This document shows positions 1 to 11,689 of a DNA stretch of 64,000 nt, piece after piece. How positions within the stretch are numbered: position 1 is the stretch's first letter; each line of letters starts with the position of its first letter. The notes under the pieces were generated by a model. The model saw only the letters and a list, made by a program, of their open reading frames with translations, ran no database searches and was not told the origin of the DNA. A program made the position numbers and the translations under genes. The stretch lies in assembly GCA_037893245.1 (NCBI GenBank), contig JBAIAA010000321.1, forward strand, positions 186,001 to 250,000, read 5' to 3'. Origin of the DNA: Crossaster papposus. Lineage: Eukaryota > Echinodermata > Asteroidea > Velatida > Solasteridae.

Positions 1-961
1 AACTTAAAAGTCGGAGGTCCAGTTTCCAAGAGAGAAGAAACAAAATAAAAAATAAAAATTATATAGGCCCTAATGGCATGTAAAGTAGTTGCTATAATAA
101 CTAGTTTGGCCTAAATTGTACAAGATTTGTAACGGAGTGTACTTTATTTTGCTTTCAGTTTCTTAAATGACGGCAAAACTGCCCGTTTCCAACGTATAGA
201 TGAATCCAATCAAACACTAGACTTGTGGACAAGTTTAATGTTTGTCGCGGTGATAGCGTTCAAACTCCCCCCGCGAATCCTCGCGACACGGGCGCCCCGA
301 GACTACTGCTCCCCGCTCCCCGTGCTGCACAGCTTCGGTCTCATTTAACGACTTGTACAACCCGACAGCGGTTTGTGCACGGCCTATGGGCAATTCAGCC
401 GATTTCGTACGGACGCATCTGATTGGTCAATTTGGTTAAATCTATGAATATTCAAATTCATCGGGTTAAATAACTGGAGTGGGTCAATAACCATTCACAG
501 TATGCATTGTTCAGTTTTATGAGGCAACACACACATTTTAAACAGATATATAATAATGCATTTTAAGATAAGTTTACATTATTTATTAATTCAGTAAACT
601 AATAAAGCAGTTAACACACAAAAACACAAGCACATTTGCTCTCCAGTACAAGCATTCAGTACATTTACAATAACTGAAATTATTACTATCCTCAGATAAA
701 ATGAACTCGTCTCAGTGATCGTCTCTGTGACAACCGTAAAGTATATCGCGTTCGTGCTCGAATATATTAATACGTGCAGCATTCGGGTTTTAAAGTCGTT
801 AATAGGGAAGTATAGTCGGGAGCCAGCAGCCTCGCGCGAGGGCGCGTTTTAGCGTTTTATGCACCGCGACTCGACTATATGCACCGCAACTCGACTATCA
901 CCGGCCGCGACAAACATTAACGACTTGTCTACAAGTCTTATCAAACACACGATGGATCGCG

Positions 962-1140
962 CACACACAGTTGTGAACCACATAACGACCGAGGGTCCCC
1001 TATTGTGTTTTCCTTTATTCCTGTACTATAACCTAACCCTATTACCTAGCGCTTACCCAAACGAGGGATGAGGGAAACCGTGGCGCGAGGATTCTTTGTT
1101 CCCTTTGTTCTACTCTGTGTTTTGATCCTCGATCGTAATA
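962..1140 (+). repeat. Dispersed repeat, copy 1 (partner at 59.9 kb)
   Basis: The stretch from about ACATAACGACCGAGG to the TTGTTCCCTTTGTTCT motif is nearly identical to 59896-60040, which lies in calmodulin intron 4. No coding potential is visible. The two copies, 59 kb apart and in the same orientation, indicate a dispersed repeat family. The family ends cannot be fixed from two copies. Confidence 0.7.
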
Positions 1141-3417
1141 CGATACAAGAGCACACGGACATTGTGGGGGGCCAGTAGCCCTGTATCTAGAGATTAAATT
1201 AGCGTCACGTGACCTTTCTGAGAATGAAACAATTTTGTCCTTGTATTGTTATAATGTTTGTGTGTGTAAAAATGCCCGAGTAAGTAATAATAACAATAAT
1301 AACAATAACAAGTCCCACACGCAGCAGTTTTTTGTTCTGCGCACATTCAAGTTTAGAGGTGTTTAAAATTAACGCTTTATTTGCGTGCGGCAGAATGCGT
1401 GTGTGTATTCGTTAGAGTACATAATATCCCTTCAATTAAAAAAAAACACGGACACACCAATTTTAAAGATAACGATTTTTATTCTTAAATGAAGTTCTTG
1501 TTCACTGGAAATCCGACAATTGTCCCCCCCCCCCGTTATTTCAGATGCATACGCGATGGCCTGCGCTGTACTAATGGAGCTTGGACGAGAATGGTTAAAG
1601 GATGCAAGAACCAATACACAAATACCAGGGACTCAGTCTCGTTCCGCGCGGGAGGAGCGCCGAGTCACACCAGTAAATTTATCCACACTATTTTGTATCA
1701 ATTTCTAACGCTGCACGCAAAACTTCAGGTTTTAGCCTGTTTATACATAACCATTGGAGATTGGACAAGGATACTGGCAAACGAGAATAATACCCACCAC
1801 GAAAGCGGACCCCATTTTGTATCTATATCCTATACACACTATACCTAACATATCCCCAGGATAAACTGAACAATATTAATATTCCGGGGTCTGCTCGTAG
1901 GTCAGACGCATCATAAGTCCGACGCCTCACTATAAGGTTTGACAATTAAATTGACCTGTATACGCCTCGTTTGACAAATTGCCATTATTAATGAATACAA
2001 ACTTCGCGTAAAATGTCAGAGTGAGCCACTGATTTATACATCCCCTGGGCCGGGCGTGTATAGTGGTCTTTTATACTGTATCCGAGTACAATGAGTTCAA
2101 AACTACTAGAGTTCTATTGGACTTATCGAATCCGGAAAAAATGGAGGTTGGACTTGAGTACGAATACGTCCTCCGACACTGGGGAAATAACCGGCATGTA
2201 ATTCTAATTAAACTCGTTTTTGCCTAGTCGGACGAATGAAACATTCTGTGTAACGGTGCATACCTCCAACACCTCAAGGGAGGTTACCTCTTTCTTGCTT
2301 TATATTATGGACGTTATGGGCGAGAACGTTCTACATTGTTAGAAAATTAAGACTGTATTAATAACAAATTGCACGCCTCGCTCTTGTCATTTCAGGGACT
2401 GGGACGAAGTGCGTACCATCTGGATTAAGTAGGCTTCACCACTGCAGAAAATAATTGCCTGTAGTAAAACCATGAAGAAATACAAACACATGCTAAAACG
2501 TGGCCCCAAAAAGTTTGTTTTTCCTTGAATTATATGTTGAATTTTCTTTTTGAGTCAATTGTCTCGTAACAATGACAAACAAGCACCTTTGATTTATTTT
2601 ATGATCAAACCACATTTTGTTCGTATTCGTCGTAAAGAAAGTCTTCTCAAGATAAGCATCACGTAATTTATTTAGCATTTATGAGCATTTGGCATTTATT
2701 TTATTCAGACATGCGAATTCATTTAGCAATATATCATTTTAGCACACACGGTGTTCCTTTGAGTAATGCACATTCGTCATCTAATGCTATAGTAAAGTTG
2801 GTTCGACTGGAGATTTTCAATAAATTGTAATTTTCTTTTTCGTGAATGGGCATTTAATTTTGCAAAATGAACATTTAAAAAGGTACAAGTAAGAAATGAA
2901 ATGCAAACAAATAGATACATCAATTATTGTGTAGTTTAATTATTTTTTTGGTTTATAATCTAATTACACTTTTGTTGTTTTTTGCCCGGAGCCTATTCTT
3001 TAATAATTTAATATTGACAACATTAATCAATTTACCACAAAATGGGGGGTGGGCTAAACATTTTTCCTTTTGAAATGTTCAAATAAGTAATGTCCGTTTT
3101 GGTCCATTTTCTCATCCAATTACACAAAAATGAAACTTGTGCCCATCAAATTATTGCTACTTTAAAAATACAGAGTAGGGCTAGATTCCTAATACATTTC
3201 TCTTTTGATTAGTGGTTATTTGACCGAAAACTGAAAGAGGTTAGTGGATCCCAACCACACTTGGACTAGCTGAATTACTTGAACGGTTCAAAAACTGTCT
3301 CAAAACATGTTTGTCCATTTGTTAATTACCATCATCTTCATCAAATTTGATTGCTTTTGTGTAATTATCGCTGTTAAGTGCTGTGATACCACGTGTAAGA
3401 CCGCTTTAGAGTTGCTT
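1141..3417. other. No gene recognised
   Basis: AT-rich intergenic DNA. Small open frames (for example 1489-1848 and 2493-2678) have no recognisable domain, no splice context and biased composition. Only a short C-run near 1525-1534 stands out. Confidence 0.6.
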
Positions 3418-3463
3418 ATTATTATCATTATTAATTATTATTATTATTATTATTATTATTAAT
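3418..3463. repeat. (TTA)n microsatellite
   Basis: Imperfect ATT/TTA triplet tract ending in TTAATATGAATTG. Such tracts often mark LINE or SINE 3' tails in this window, but no element is recognisable just upstream. Confidence 0.8.
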
Positions 3464-3690
3464 ATGAATTGTATAATTAACAATAAAGGTGTTTTCAGCA
3501 TGACAAATTGGCATTGACAGTTAAGTAGAAGTTGTGTATGAGCAGGTCCAAAAACATCGATAAATTAAAAAATAAAACAATTCTGTTTAGATCAGGCAGG
3601 GCCTAATGTTGGGGATCGGCGTGGGTGGATAAAAACACCAACGAACGATGTTGCTTGTCAAATACCAGCATGTTATTTTTGTTTATTTCC

Positions 3691-3820
3691 AACCAGTTCA
3701 CGCCGGAATTATTTTAACATCCCCGAGCCGAGGCGCGGGATTATTTTCAACAAAACTCGATCTGAGGCGGGTTCAGGCCAAACTTTGCGTGCATATACGT
3801 CCTTTGGCGCGAACTGGTTA
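3691..3820. mobile_element. Short MITE-like repeat with inverted ends (copy 1)
   Basis: The left end AACCAGTTCACGCC and right end GGCGCGAACTGGTT are imperfect inverted repeats about 130 bp apart. The interior (GCCGAGGCGCGGGATT, CTCGATCTGAGGCGGGTTC) recurs at 9845-10087 with GAGGCGCGGGATTG and ATTCGAGGCGGGTTCAGG, and both copies end near TATACGTCC. No coding capacity, so a non-autonomous DNA element is inferred. Confidence 0.55.
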
Positions 3821-4086
3821 GACAGAAAATGACAATCGTTTCGTGATCTAAATGTTAAAGAAAAGGTGTAACACGTGGTCTTTCGGCCCGGAAGTCACCA
3901 ATAACATCACTCGGTGACCAGCCTCTTCCACATACTTTATGAGCAACAACGCTCAAATACAAGAATTAGGTACGCCACTAATACCGGCCTGCAACTAATC
4001 TCCGCCCATTGTTTTCCTTCATTATTATAATATACACTAAAAATGGTTGTTTCATATATTCTAAAAATGTGCAGTTTTGCAACAGG

Positions 4087-4335
4087 GGTGGCATGGGTGG
4101 GTTGTCCGTAAAGCGCTCAACTCTCATCAATGTGGTCCGGGTTCGAGTCCCAACCTGGACCATTATGTGAGTAGAGTTGTGCGTTAGTTCTTTGATGTGT
4201 CACAAGGGTTTTTCTCCGGTTTTCCCTCCTCTGGAAAAATCAAACATTTTCGATCTCAGGCTGTGCTCCATTATGAGTCGATGTGGCCTGCGAATAAGGA
4301 TGGTTAACCTCCCAAATTATTATAATTATTATTAA
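4087..4335 (+). mobile_element. tRNA-derived SINE-like element
   Basis: The 5' part resembles a pol III split promoter: an A-box-like TGGCATGGGTGG and a B-box GGGTTCGAGTCCC about 50 bp downstream. The body then passes through a GTTTTTCTCCGGTTTTCCC motif to an ATTATTATTAATCG-type tail. A related body (GATATTTTTCTGGGGGTTTCC) follows another B-box at 56648-56900. A SINE is inferred from box spacing and the simple-repeat tail. No target duplication was established. Confidence 0.55.
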
Positions 4336-4714
4336 TCGTATTTGGAATCTACACTTTTGGAATCTACACCCTTGGAACCTTTTATAAACCAAAATGCATG
4401 TACTGCTTTAGTGGGCACCACGAAATTCAAGAAATATGAACATTGTAGCGATACTACCCCATGGTCTAATATAGTACAGCAAGAATAAGGTTTGACCTCG
4501 CAGCAACATACTTTTTGTTCACCACAATGCATTATCATAAGGTCCCTAAAATGAAATACTAAACGCTTTTAGAAATCCAAGCGGTAGAAATATGCCCATT
4601 TTGCATAAATCTTTAATACCTGCAGTGCCGTGTAATATATTTGTTCCTATAACTATGTGTGTATATTTTTATTTATTTTTCGAAAAGTTAATTTTGGTGA
4701 TTCTGTTTCTACTA

Positions 4715-6796
4715 TAGGTTTTCCCGGACGATATCGCAAAATGTGTACATTCATTTGTAAAAAATTATTTTAGTTTCGCGCCGATTTTTAAAACGACGTA
4801 TGTCCAAGTTTCATTTTTGCAAAAACGAGCATTCAGTTTTATTGTTTAATTCAAATAAATAAATGTGCTTAGCGTTTCATTTAAACGATTACAAACACGT
4901 GATTGGGCTTTCGGTTTGACGTATGCGTGGCCGATTATTAGGAATGTGTAATCTATTTTGCAGCAAATCGATTTATCATTGTGTCACGGCCTGAATTGAA
5001 TATTCTTGTTTATTTGTTACAATTTAAATTCGCATTATGCATTCAATTTCAATAAAGTATATATGGCTATACAATTCATGATACAACTTAGATTAAATCA
5101 TTAATAAATCAATGTACTGTGGGACTAATTTATCATTAAAACAAATCTATTTTAACCCTTACCATCTCAAATCCTCTTTGCAAATTGCAGGGTTTTGCAG
5201 GAATGAGGTTATTTTGTTTTTGTTAATGACTATTTGATCAGTTCAATTGTCTATCCGTCAATTGTCTCTCCACCAGGACATCTGGGGAGATATGTCTGAG
5301 AGTGGTTGTACCATGCACTGCATTCTGCAGGTGTCACCTGCCCAACGTTGAGTGCAGCCACCTCCTGGAGACGGAGAGATCACCAAGCTTGCAGGGACAC
5401 ACCAGCTTGGCCTGCTGCGTCTTGGTCTCCAAATCTTTCTTGCCATTCAGGTAATCCAGTGTGCGCTTCACTCCCGCCTTGAAAGCTGAGTGTGCCATTT
5501 CTGTGGGATTTAAGAATTGCGAGTAGGGGGAAGCAGCTTGATGATAAAATTGTTAGCATCAGGGGGTAGTTGAGCTCAAACATGAGGACGAGCGTTGTCA
5601 TATATCAGCATACGACATTATTGTACAGTTGTCGCTAAGAACTCCTCAAAAGTCGCTCTCGTCATGGTCTCTGATGCTATTTTGTGAGCCACAAGTCCAA
5701 CCTCACCACAAATTGCAAACGTTATATTGACGACACGTCTCGCTGGCACTCCCCGAGCAGCGCCACTCCCCGAGCAGCGCGACCATAAGACCGATGGGTC
5801 CAAACGTTGTAGCCAGTCTTATCAATGTACACAGTGTGTCCAAGGACACCATGCCCGAGAAGCCAGTTTGCAAAGACAACTTGTGCATCTAATACTCGTG
5901 GCAAATTTCTCGGTTCTGGAACCTCTTCAGCTAGTTTGGGAGTTATAAGCATGTTTTCTACAGTTCTAGCTATGGTGCTAGTTGTCACAAAAGGCTTATT
6001 AGGAAGATCAGCTCGCAGTTTAGCATTCAGTTGAACCAAAGTCATCCGGGGGTTATCATCTAGATATCGTTGAAGGGCATCTCTCATGTCGTCGTCAACC
6101 TTCTGGTTTATTGGTCCTTCTTTCGGCAGCCTGTTACGACGAGCATCTCGGAGATATATGCCAACGATTTATCTGGCCGTTGAGTGGTTGATGTCTATTT
6201 ACTACATCTAAGTAGTCAGCGGCGTCAGCCTCAAATGCATCGATAAAACGATTTCGATCAAGAGACTCGTCTGTATCTCCCTCTTGCAGCCATTATTGGA
6301 TATTGTTAGGAGGCATGCAGTAAAATCTAGCTAGGCTATATGATGTGATCGTGGCAAATGCTGAGCAAATTAAGAATGATTTTCTTCAACTTAGGGGGTT
6401 CATATAGCATGTATTTGGTATGTTTCAAAAGACGAGACCACCTGGTTTAATTCCCCATATGTTACTTTTGATAACACATAAATGAATTTCAATGCTTGAA
6501 CGGTCATAATACAAACGCACATTTAGCGAAATTGATTGTTGGAAAAAATTAAAAGGAAAACATGATTGCGGGTGTGCATTCAAATTCGCGCGAAATTAAT
6601 TAATATACTAAATTCGGTGCACATTAGGGAAATCGTGCGCTGATTTCTTACGACTGGATGCGCCATCATGCACAAAATAATTATCAATTGTTAAATAGAA
6701 AACGGAAATGTGAACGTTCCTACTATTTCACACGAAAACGAATGCACCAGTTACAAATGAATGTGCACATTTTGCGATATCGTCCGAGAAAACCTA
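4715..6796 (-). mobile_element. Tc1/mariner-like DNA transposon relic with ~49-bp TIRs
   Basis: The left end at 4715 (TAGGTTTTCCCGGACGATAT) and the reverse complement of the right end at 6796 (TAGGTTTTCTCGGACGATAT) match almost perfectly for about 49 bp, continuing through CGCAAAATGTG and ACATTCATTTGTAA. Both sides are flanked by TA (4713-4714 and 6797-6798), the classic IS630/Tc1/mariner target duplication. The 2082 bp element contains one decayed transposase on the minus strand. Elements with the same ends but no transposase lie at 53753-55133 and 62897-63262, so this is the likely source-type member. Confidence 0.85.
5258..6305 (-). pseudogene. Decayed IS630/Tc1/mariner-type transposase
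   Basis: The coding remnant spans several minus-strand frames. 6087-5722 encodes a helix-turn-helix-like N-terminal part (MRDALQRYLDDNPRMTLVQL) followed by the first DDE-fold segment VYIDKTGYNVWTHRSYGRA, where the Asp of IDKTGYN is the likely first catalytic acid. The frame then shifts into NITFAICGEVGLVAHKI (5803-5618), and IYDNARPH supplies the probable second Asp. A worn C-terminal part with IKLLPPTRNS and a basic tail runs to about 5260. Upstream, the frame with ESLDRNRFIDAFEADAADYL reaches about 6300. Stops and frameshifts show it is dead. It sits inside the TIRs at 4715-6796, which fits the family. The final catalytic acid cannot be placed with certainty. Confidence 0.8.
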
Positions 6797-7280
6797 TACA
6801 ATACCACCTTTTAAAGCATCTAAGTGACGGATTAATTATGAGAACATATTAATAATCCAAATAACTACTCTGTGACCCTGTAACGTTGCGGGCATTTACC
6901 TTGTCTCCAGATATCATCAATGTTTGCACACTGTTGGGACTAAAACGCACAGGACTAAAACATTTTAAACTTTTTTTGATTTTGTGCATACAAACAAAAT
7001 ACGATGACGTTGGAAATATGACGATGGCATCTCTCAAGGAAAAAAACCCGAGAAATCCCGTACAAATTGATAGAAAATGACCGGAATGATTGGACAATAA
7101 CTTTCGCCTCATGGGCCTTATTTACATAACTCATTTAGGGTGAAAAGGTATATTCAGTTCCGCCTCCCGGGCCTCCTTTACACAAATTATCATATTAGAG
7201 TAAACAAGTATATTCACTTCCGCCTCCCGGCCCTCGTTTACATAAAATAATTATCATAGTAGGGTGAACAGTTATATTTC

Positions 7281-7626
7281 AAGGTAGGACACACCATTGG
7301 TAATTGCTTGAATTATCATGAATATGTGGATTTGGAGGGTTGTATTTTATAGTAAACATCGTTTAACCGACATGCCAGAAGTTTTACAACCATGAATGCC
7401 AAGAAACAAAAAGTATGAAAAACGGCGTTCGTTTCCAACTTTCGCGATCGCCGTTCAGCAATCATGATTTTGTTTAAATAAACTTGTTCAGAACAATTAC
7501 AGGATATCTAGCCCAAACACTTTGCTGGATTCCAAGAATCATTATTTACTTTCCAATAAGTAAGATATTTCTAAATAAAAAGATAGTAAAAATTATCAAT
7601 ATCTGCAAATGGTGTATCCTACATTT
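7281..7626. mobile_element. MITE 'GGTAGGATACACCATT' family, copy 1
   Basis: Left end AAGGTAGGACACACCATTGG and right end GCAAATGGTGTATCCTACAT are inverted repeats about 346 bp apart. Two more copies at 40833-41219 and 50629-50996 share the whole body, including GGTAATTGCTTGAATT and GAAGTTTTACAA, and a CGCGATCGCCGTTC motif in the middle. No coding capacity, so a non-autonomous DNA transposon family is inferred. Confidence 0.8.
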
Positions 7627-7794
7627 AAGGGTGTAGACTTACTTTATACATACTTTATATGAAAACATTAAAATACCAAAGATAGAAAACAATCATGTGA
7701 CGAACTTAAATCAAGTTTCTATGACATTGATTGTAAAATGGCAAAATTGCTTTATCTATGTGCGTTCGGCAACTGCGGACGACGAAATTGAATT

Positions 7795-8880
7795 GTCTTT
7801 AGTCCGCCCTAAGGGCGAGTCCGCCCACCACGTGATTTTCCACCACTACAGCTGCTGAGGAAGTTTTGATGATGTAATTAGATTACGCAGGACATGACGA
7901 AACTCCTATAATAAGTTATCATCAAAACACTGTTTACATCATATAAGTTTTATCATGTTTTTATCATGTAAGTAAACATTTCTTGCATCAATAATATTGT
8001 ATAAACCCCAAGACATAAACAAGTACTGTTTTTATAGTGGTTGTCATTTAGAAGATAATAGACTTGCCAAAATAACTCTGCAGTTATGAACTCGGTTTAC
8101 TGTGTTAATGACTTATACGACGTGGTAAAACACAAGATGAGCTCTTGGGGCCAGGTTCGCCCTGTGGCGGACTCGCCCCACGGGGATGGGCGGACTTGCC
8201 CCATCACATTTATATGCCTATTATTTATTTAAGCAAGCTAAATAAAGGTGAAATAAACATATAGAGATATATCCTTAAATATAATAACGTCACGTTGCAA
8301 AACTAGCACTAATACCCATGCTAAGATGTTATGAAACTAGAACACTTTGATAAATCAAGTTTTTAAAATGTCATGAGCTACAGGTGGATAACATTATGGG
8401 TTACCATGACAAGTTGTTTCACGTTGTACTTTACACTTACTAACTAAACTGTTGATTACAAATTACAAGTTGTGGCTCAAAAATATTTAGTTTGCTAGTA
8501 TTTTTAGCTTACATTCAGCAGTTTAAATATGAGAAAAGATAACCCTCAAATATTAGAGAAAACACAAGTTGTGATTTATAACTATTCAGTGTATAGCTTT
8601 TTCTTTTAATATTCAACAGTTTAATGAGACAGAACTGTTGCTCAGAAATCACAAGTTGTGGTTCATAACCATTTGGTTTGCTTATATTCATATATTTTAA
8701 GATACTAAACGAGACTGAACTTTTGAAGAAAAACAAACACAAGCTATCATTTACATCAAATAGTCTCAAATAGGTCAAATAGTCTCAAATAAACATTTCT
8801 AAGTACAGTTATATGCAATATATGATAGTTTGTGCATTGTTTTGACTTATTTTTTAATATGGCAAACTTGCCCCACCATG
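7795..8880. repeat. AT-rich stretch with GC-rich 'GGCGGACT' blocks
   Basis: GC-rich blocks such as CGAGTCCGCCCACCACG (7820s), GGCGGACTCGCCCCACGG (8170s) and TTGCCCCACCATGTGGGCG (8869-8887) recur along an AT-rich stretch. They look like related short modules of one dispersed repeat, whose end fragment is at 8977-9100. No gene is visible. Confidence 0.45.
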
Positions 8881-8976
8881 TGGGCGAACCTGCCCCAACA
8901 GGATGGGTGTGGGGTAAGTTCGCCCACTTGTATATGTGTTACTCCTGCTGTTACTGTAAGACCTGTCGTTCCAAAT

Positions 8977-9100
8977 ATTGTGGTGGTTTTAAGCCAAGTA
9001 ATAGTGCTTTCACATGTAAAAAGTATGGCTTTCTAGTCTGCAAATTTACATCTCTAGGCTAGTGAGAAAAAAATGGGGCGGACTAGCCCCGCTCTCCCCT
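8977..9100. repeat. Dispersed repeat end, copy 1 (partner at 51.7 kb)
   Basis: TTGTGGTGG, AGTGCTTTCACAT, AAAAAGTATGGCTTT, TTTACATCTCT and the final GGACTAGCCCCGCTCTCCCC all recur in the same order at 51634-51761. The shared sharp end at CTCTCCCCT suggests a true element terminus. Confidence 0.75.
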
Positions 9101-9158
9101 ACAGTAATAAAATACATTACCCCTGACAATACCTCCTCGTTAAAAACTCATTGCTTAC

Positions 9159-9306
9159 ATCTGGCAAATAAAAGGATATTTTTGCTGATCCGCTGAGCAA
9201 GAACCATCTAGGTCTGATGCGACAGGTGGGGGAGCCAAGTCGCAATACGTGCCATCTTCTATTATAAACTGGGTTTCATCATTTCCCACTACCCGCATGA
9301 CGGGAC
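9159..9306 (-). CDS. C-type lectin-like domain, C-terminal exon (partial gene)
   Basis: On the minus strand a TGTGCTAG acceptor precedes the exon and a GTAAGC donor follows it (148 nt, entry phase 1, exit phase 2). It encodes about 49 residues beginning PVMRVVGNDETQFIIEDG and ending QQKYPFICQ. The pattern Cys (GTYC) - Cys (DGSC) - Cys (FIC) matches the last three conserved cysteines of a C-type lectin-like domain, where the last Cys pairs with one in helix 1. No WND or EPN motif is visible, so sugar binding cannot be claimed. The matching N-terminal half is not adjacent. The nearest one found is at 35086-35410, whose phase-1 end is compatible. A partial duplicate lies at 9489-9553. Splice sites are by eye. 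Confidence 0.6.
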
Positions 9307-9488
9307 CTAGCACATGCAGTCGAAGAAAAAGGAAAGAGGCTGTTAGTAGCGAAATTGTACATCTGATTAAACATACGAAATTGTTGACCACGATTTCTGC
9401 ACAAATGCAGAGATGTAATGGTTATCCGTAGAATTCCTTGGTCCATTGAAATAAATTACCCCTCCTCGTTAAAAACCCAATTGCTTAC

Positions 9489-9553
9489 ATCTGACAAATA
9501 TAAGGATATTTTTGCTGATCCGCTCAGCAAGAACTGTCGAGGTCTGATGCGAC
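9489..9553 (-). pseudogene. Partial duplicate of the lectin C-terminal exon, with a stop
   Basis: About 105 bp at 9452-9556 repeats 9114-9233, including the donor GTAAGC and the coding end QKYPYICQ. The duplicated stretch begins inside the exon, so it has no acceptor. The codon that is TCA (Ser) in the intact exon is TGA here (SC*ADQ). It is a truncated, non-functional tandem copy. Confidence 0.65.
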
Positions 9554-9640
9554 GGTGTTCGACTGAGTCGATGGAGCTTGGGTTGTGAATGGTGGGATGG
9601 TCGTAGATTACGAATCCACACTGTATTCTCTGACTTAACC

Positions 9641-9846
9641 ACGCACGTTTGTTTATGGTGTAAATCGAGGAGTTTCTTTTGTTCCTCTCGATAATTTCCT
9701 TTGTTTGTACTCTAACGTTTTCCGACGGCTCTCATTGGTTTTGTACACGAATCTCAATCGAGGTCGTCCTCGATTCTAACCCTAACCCCAATTCACCTTC
9801 GTGTCGCCAGGCATGTGTCCTCCATTTACACCATAAACAAACGCGT
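9641..9846. repeat. Inverted repeat, ~26-bp arms
   Basis: ACGCACGTTTGTTTATGGTG followed by TAAAT at 9641-9665 is mirrored by ATTTACACCATAAACAAACG and CGT at 9824-9846. The interior (TTTTGTACACGAATC, TCTAACCCTAACCCC) resembles the 60.0-60.4 kb repeats, suggesting a related foldback family. Confidence 0.65.
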
Positions 9847-10087
9847 ACCAAGTCGCGCCGGGATTATTTTTGAACATCACCATGCCGAGGCGCGGGATTG
9901 TTTTTAACGAAACTCGATTCGAGGCGGGTTCAGGCCGATAGTACCGCGAAGCACACCCACGCATTTCCAGGCCCTGCTCGCTGCTGACAGACATTTCCGG
10001 TCTTGCTCGTGGTGTGTTTATGCGTCATCCGTTTTGAATCTGGGGAAAACTTTGCGTTTATATACGTCCTCCGGCGCGAACTGTACC
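9845..10087. mobile_element. Short MITE-like repeat with inverted ends (copy 2)
   Basis: GTACCAAGTCGCGCCGG at the left and CCGGCGCGAACTGTACC at the right form imperfect TIRs. The interior is homologous to 3691-3820 but about 110 bp longer, with an extra GCACACCCACGCATTTCC-containing piece. It directly abuts the 9641-9846 palindrome. Confidence 0.5.
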
Positions 10088-10866
10088 ATTGAGTAAACTG
10101 TCATTCAGTTGAGTGGACAGTCATGCATTCTGGTATTATCGTGGCCATGTATTAGACGCGTTAGCGTGCAGGGTTTATCGATGATCTTACATAACCAAGC
10201 TCTGGATTAGGGTTTAGATGAAAACCGCGAATTTCTAACTTTACTTGTGTGAACTTGGAAAATTTGAATAAGGAATGTGTATCGCTACACCCGTACAACC
10301 TAATAAAGCAATATAAATCTGTTTGTGCGAGACATGCCTTAGCGTCAACGTAGATATTTCACGAACGTTTTAGGCTCTAACTGCAGTATACATTTCCTAA
10401 ATCGTGTTCTTAATGTCAGTGTTAAAATGTTAACACAATTGTTCTACATTTCATGTGATCTAATGTGCACTTATTTTACAGTAAGTTGTGTACAGGGCAT
10501 TTTGAAAAGCGTAGTTCCAAATTCACACTTTAATAAAGATTCGTATAATAAGAATCCACACTTTTTATCCAAAGCGTCGATTCGTAGATACGCATCCACA
10601 CTTTTAACAATAGAGTGACGTCACACCGAACCACACTTACCAAAAGACCCATGGTCGCTTCTTCCGATATTCACTTGTTTGCCTGAGAATAAACGAAGGA
10701 AGAAAAAAACATTAAAACAATATTTTGTGTTTCTGGGTTTCTCATATTTTACATGCATAAGTTATTTTATTATATTATTACAGTATTATTCACAGTTACT
10801 TATTAAGCCAGTTTGGTATTTAATCTGCGCATGTGTACAGTGAGTCACGGGTCATTCGGCACGCCA

Positions 10867-11107
10867 GGGCCAATTTCATAGAGCTGCTAAGCACAAAAAT
10901 TAGCTTAGCATTACAATTTGTCCTTGGCAAAAACAAGGTTACAGACCAAATTTTCACCTGATCTTCATTGTTCTGGATTGATAATCAGCTGTTTTTTTGC
11001 TTAGCATGAAAAACACGTATAATTTTGGCTGGTAACCTGTTTTTAATGAGCAAGACTTTTTGTGCTAAGCATTTTTTTTTGCTTAGCAGCTCCATGAAAT
11101 TGGGCCC
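10867..11107. mobile_element. MITE with 'GGGCCAATTTCAT...AGCTGCTAAGCA' ends
   Basis: The left end GGGCCAATTTCATAGAGCTG is mirrored by GCTCCATGAAATTGGGCCC at the right, and internal GCTAAGCACAAAA and TTTGTGCTAAGCA are also inverted. The unit is about 241 bp with no coding capacity. I associate this 'GCTTAGCA' type of repeat with echinoderm genomes, which is a memory-based impression only. Confidence 0.75.
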
Positions 11108-11330
11108 AGGTGGTCGCATAACACATGGCGTCAGCAATTTTATCCCCAGTAACCTTTGACCTGGACTACATCATCGAGATACCGGGACTGGCTTATTGTT
11201 GTTGTAGGGTTTAGGCTTTGGATTTGAACACCTTAACAAATACTTGTATAATGAACAATAGAAAATGGCAACTAAAATAAAAGGATTTCCAATCAGTGAC
11301 AATTTTAATTATTATGTGATATTATCAAAC

Positions 11331-11657
11331 CGTGATAGATGGAAAAGGCCGCCTTCTCGGGTAGACGATACGAATGCGCCGTACAGACCACTACGGCGCT
11401 CTCAAGCGACAATCCCTGGTTACGATAGACAACAAGAGTCGAGCGAATGGCGCATCTAGAAGCATTTACTGCCTGAATCGCGTAGCCGGCTCCCGACGTG
11501 ATTTCTAAAATCTTCCAACTCTCGGTGTTGTGGTTGTTTGTGTGGAGTAAACTCCAGGTGATGACGTCACCGTCGGCCGTGCATTCATAACGTATTGGGG
11601 TGTCATCAGTGATGCCCTCGTTCGTCATCGTAAAGTTGAGAATCTTTGGGTGCCAAT
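11331..11657 (-). CDS. Ig-like domain exon (partial gene)
   Basis: The minus-strand exon is bounded by a TTTGTGTAG acceptor and a G|GTTTGA donor. It is 327 nt, exactly 109 codons, entering and leaving in phase 1. It encodes DWHPKILNFTMTNEGITDDT onward, with Cys in IRYECTADGD, Trp in VITWSLL and a second Cys in AVVVCTAHS. That B-strand Cys, C-strand Trp and F-strand Cys pattern fits an Ig-like fold. The preceding exon in transcription order (LamG-like, 12703-13443) ends with G in phase 1, which completes GAT (Asp) here, so the two exons join cleanly. An extracellular recognition or adhesion role is inferred. The weak donor is the least certain point. Confidence 0.6.
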
Positions 11658-11689
11658 CTACACAAAGATACAACCAAGAGAATTATCAA

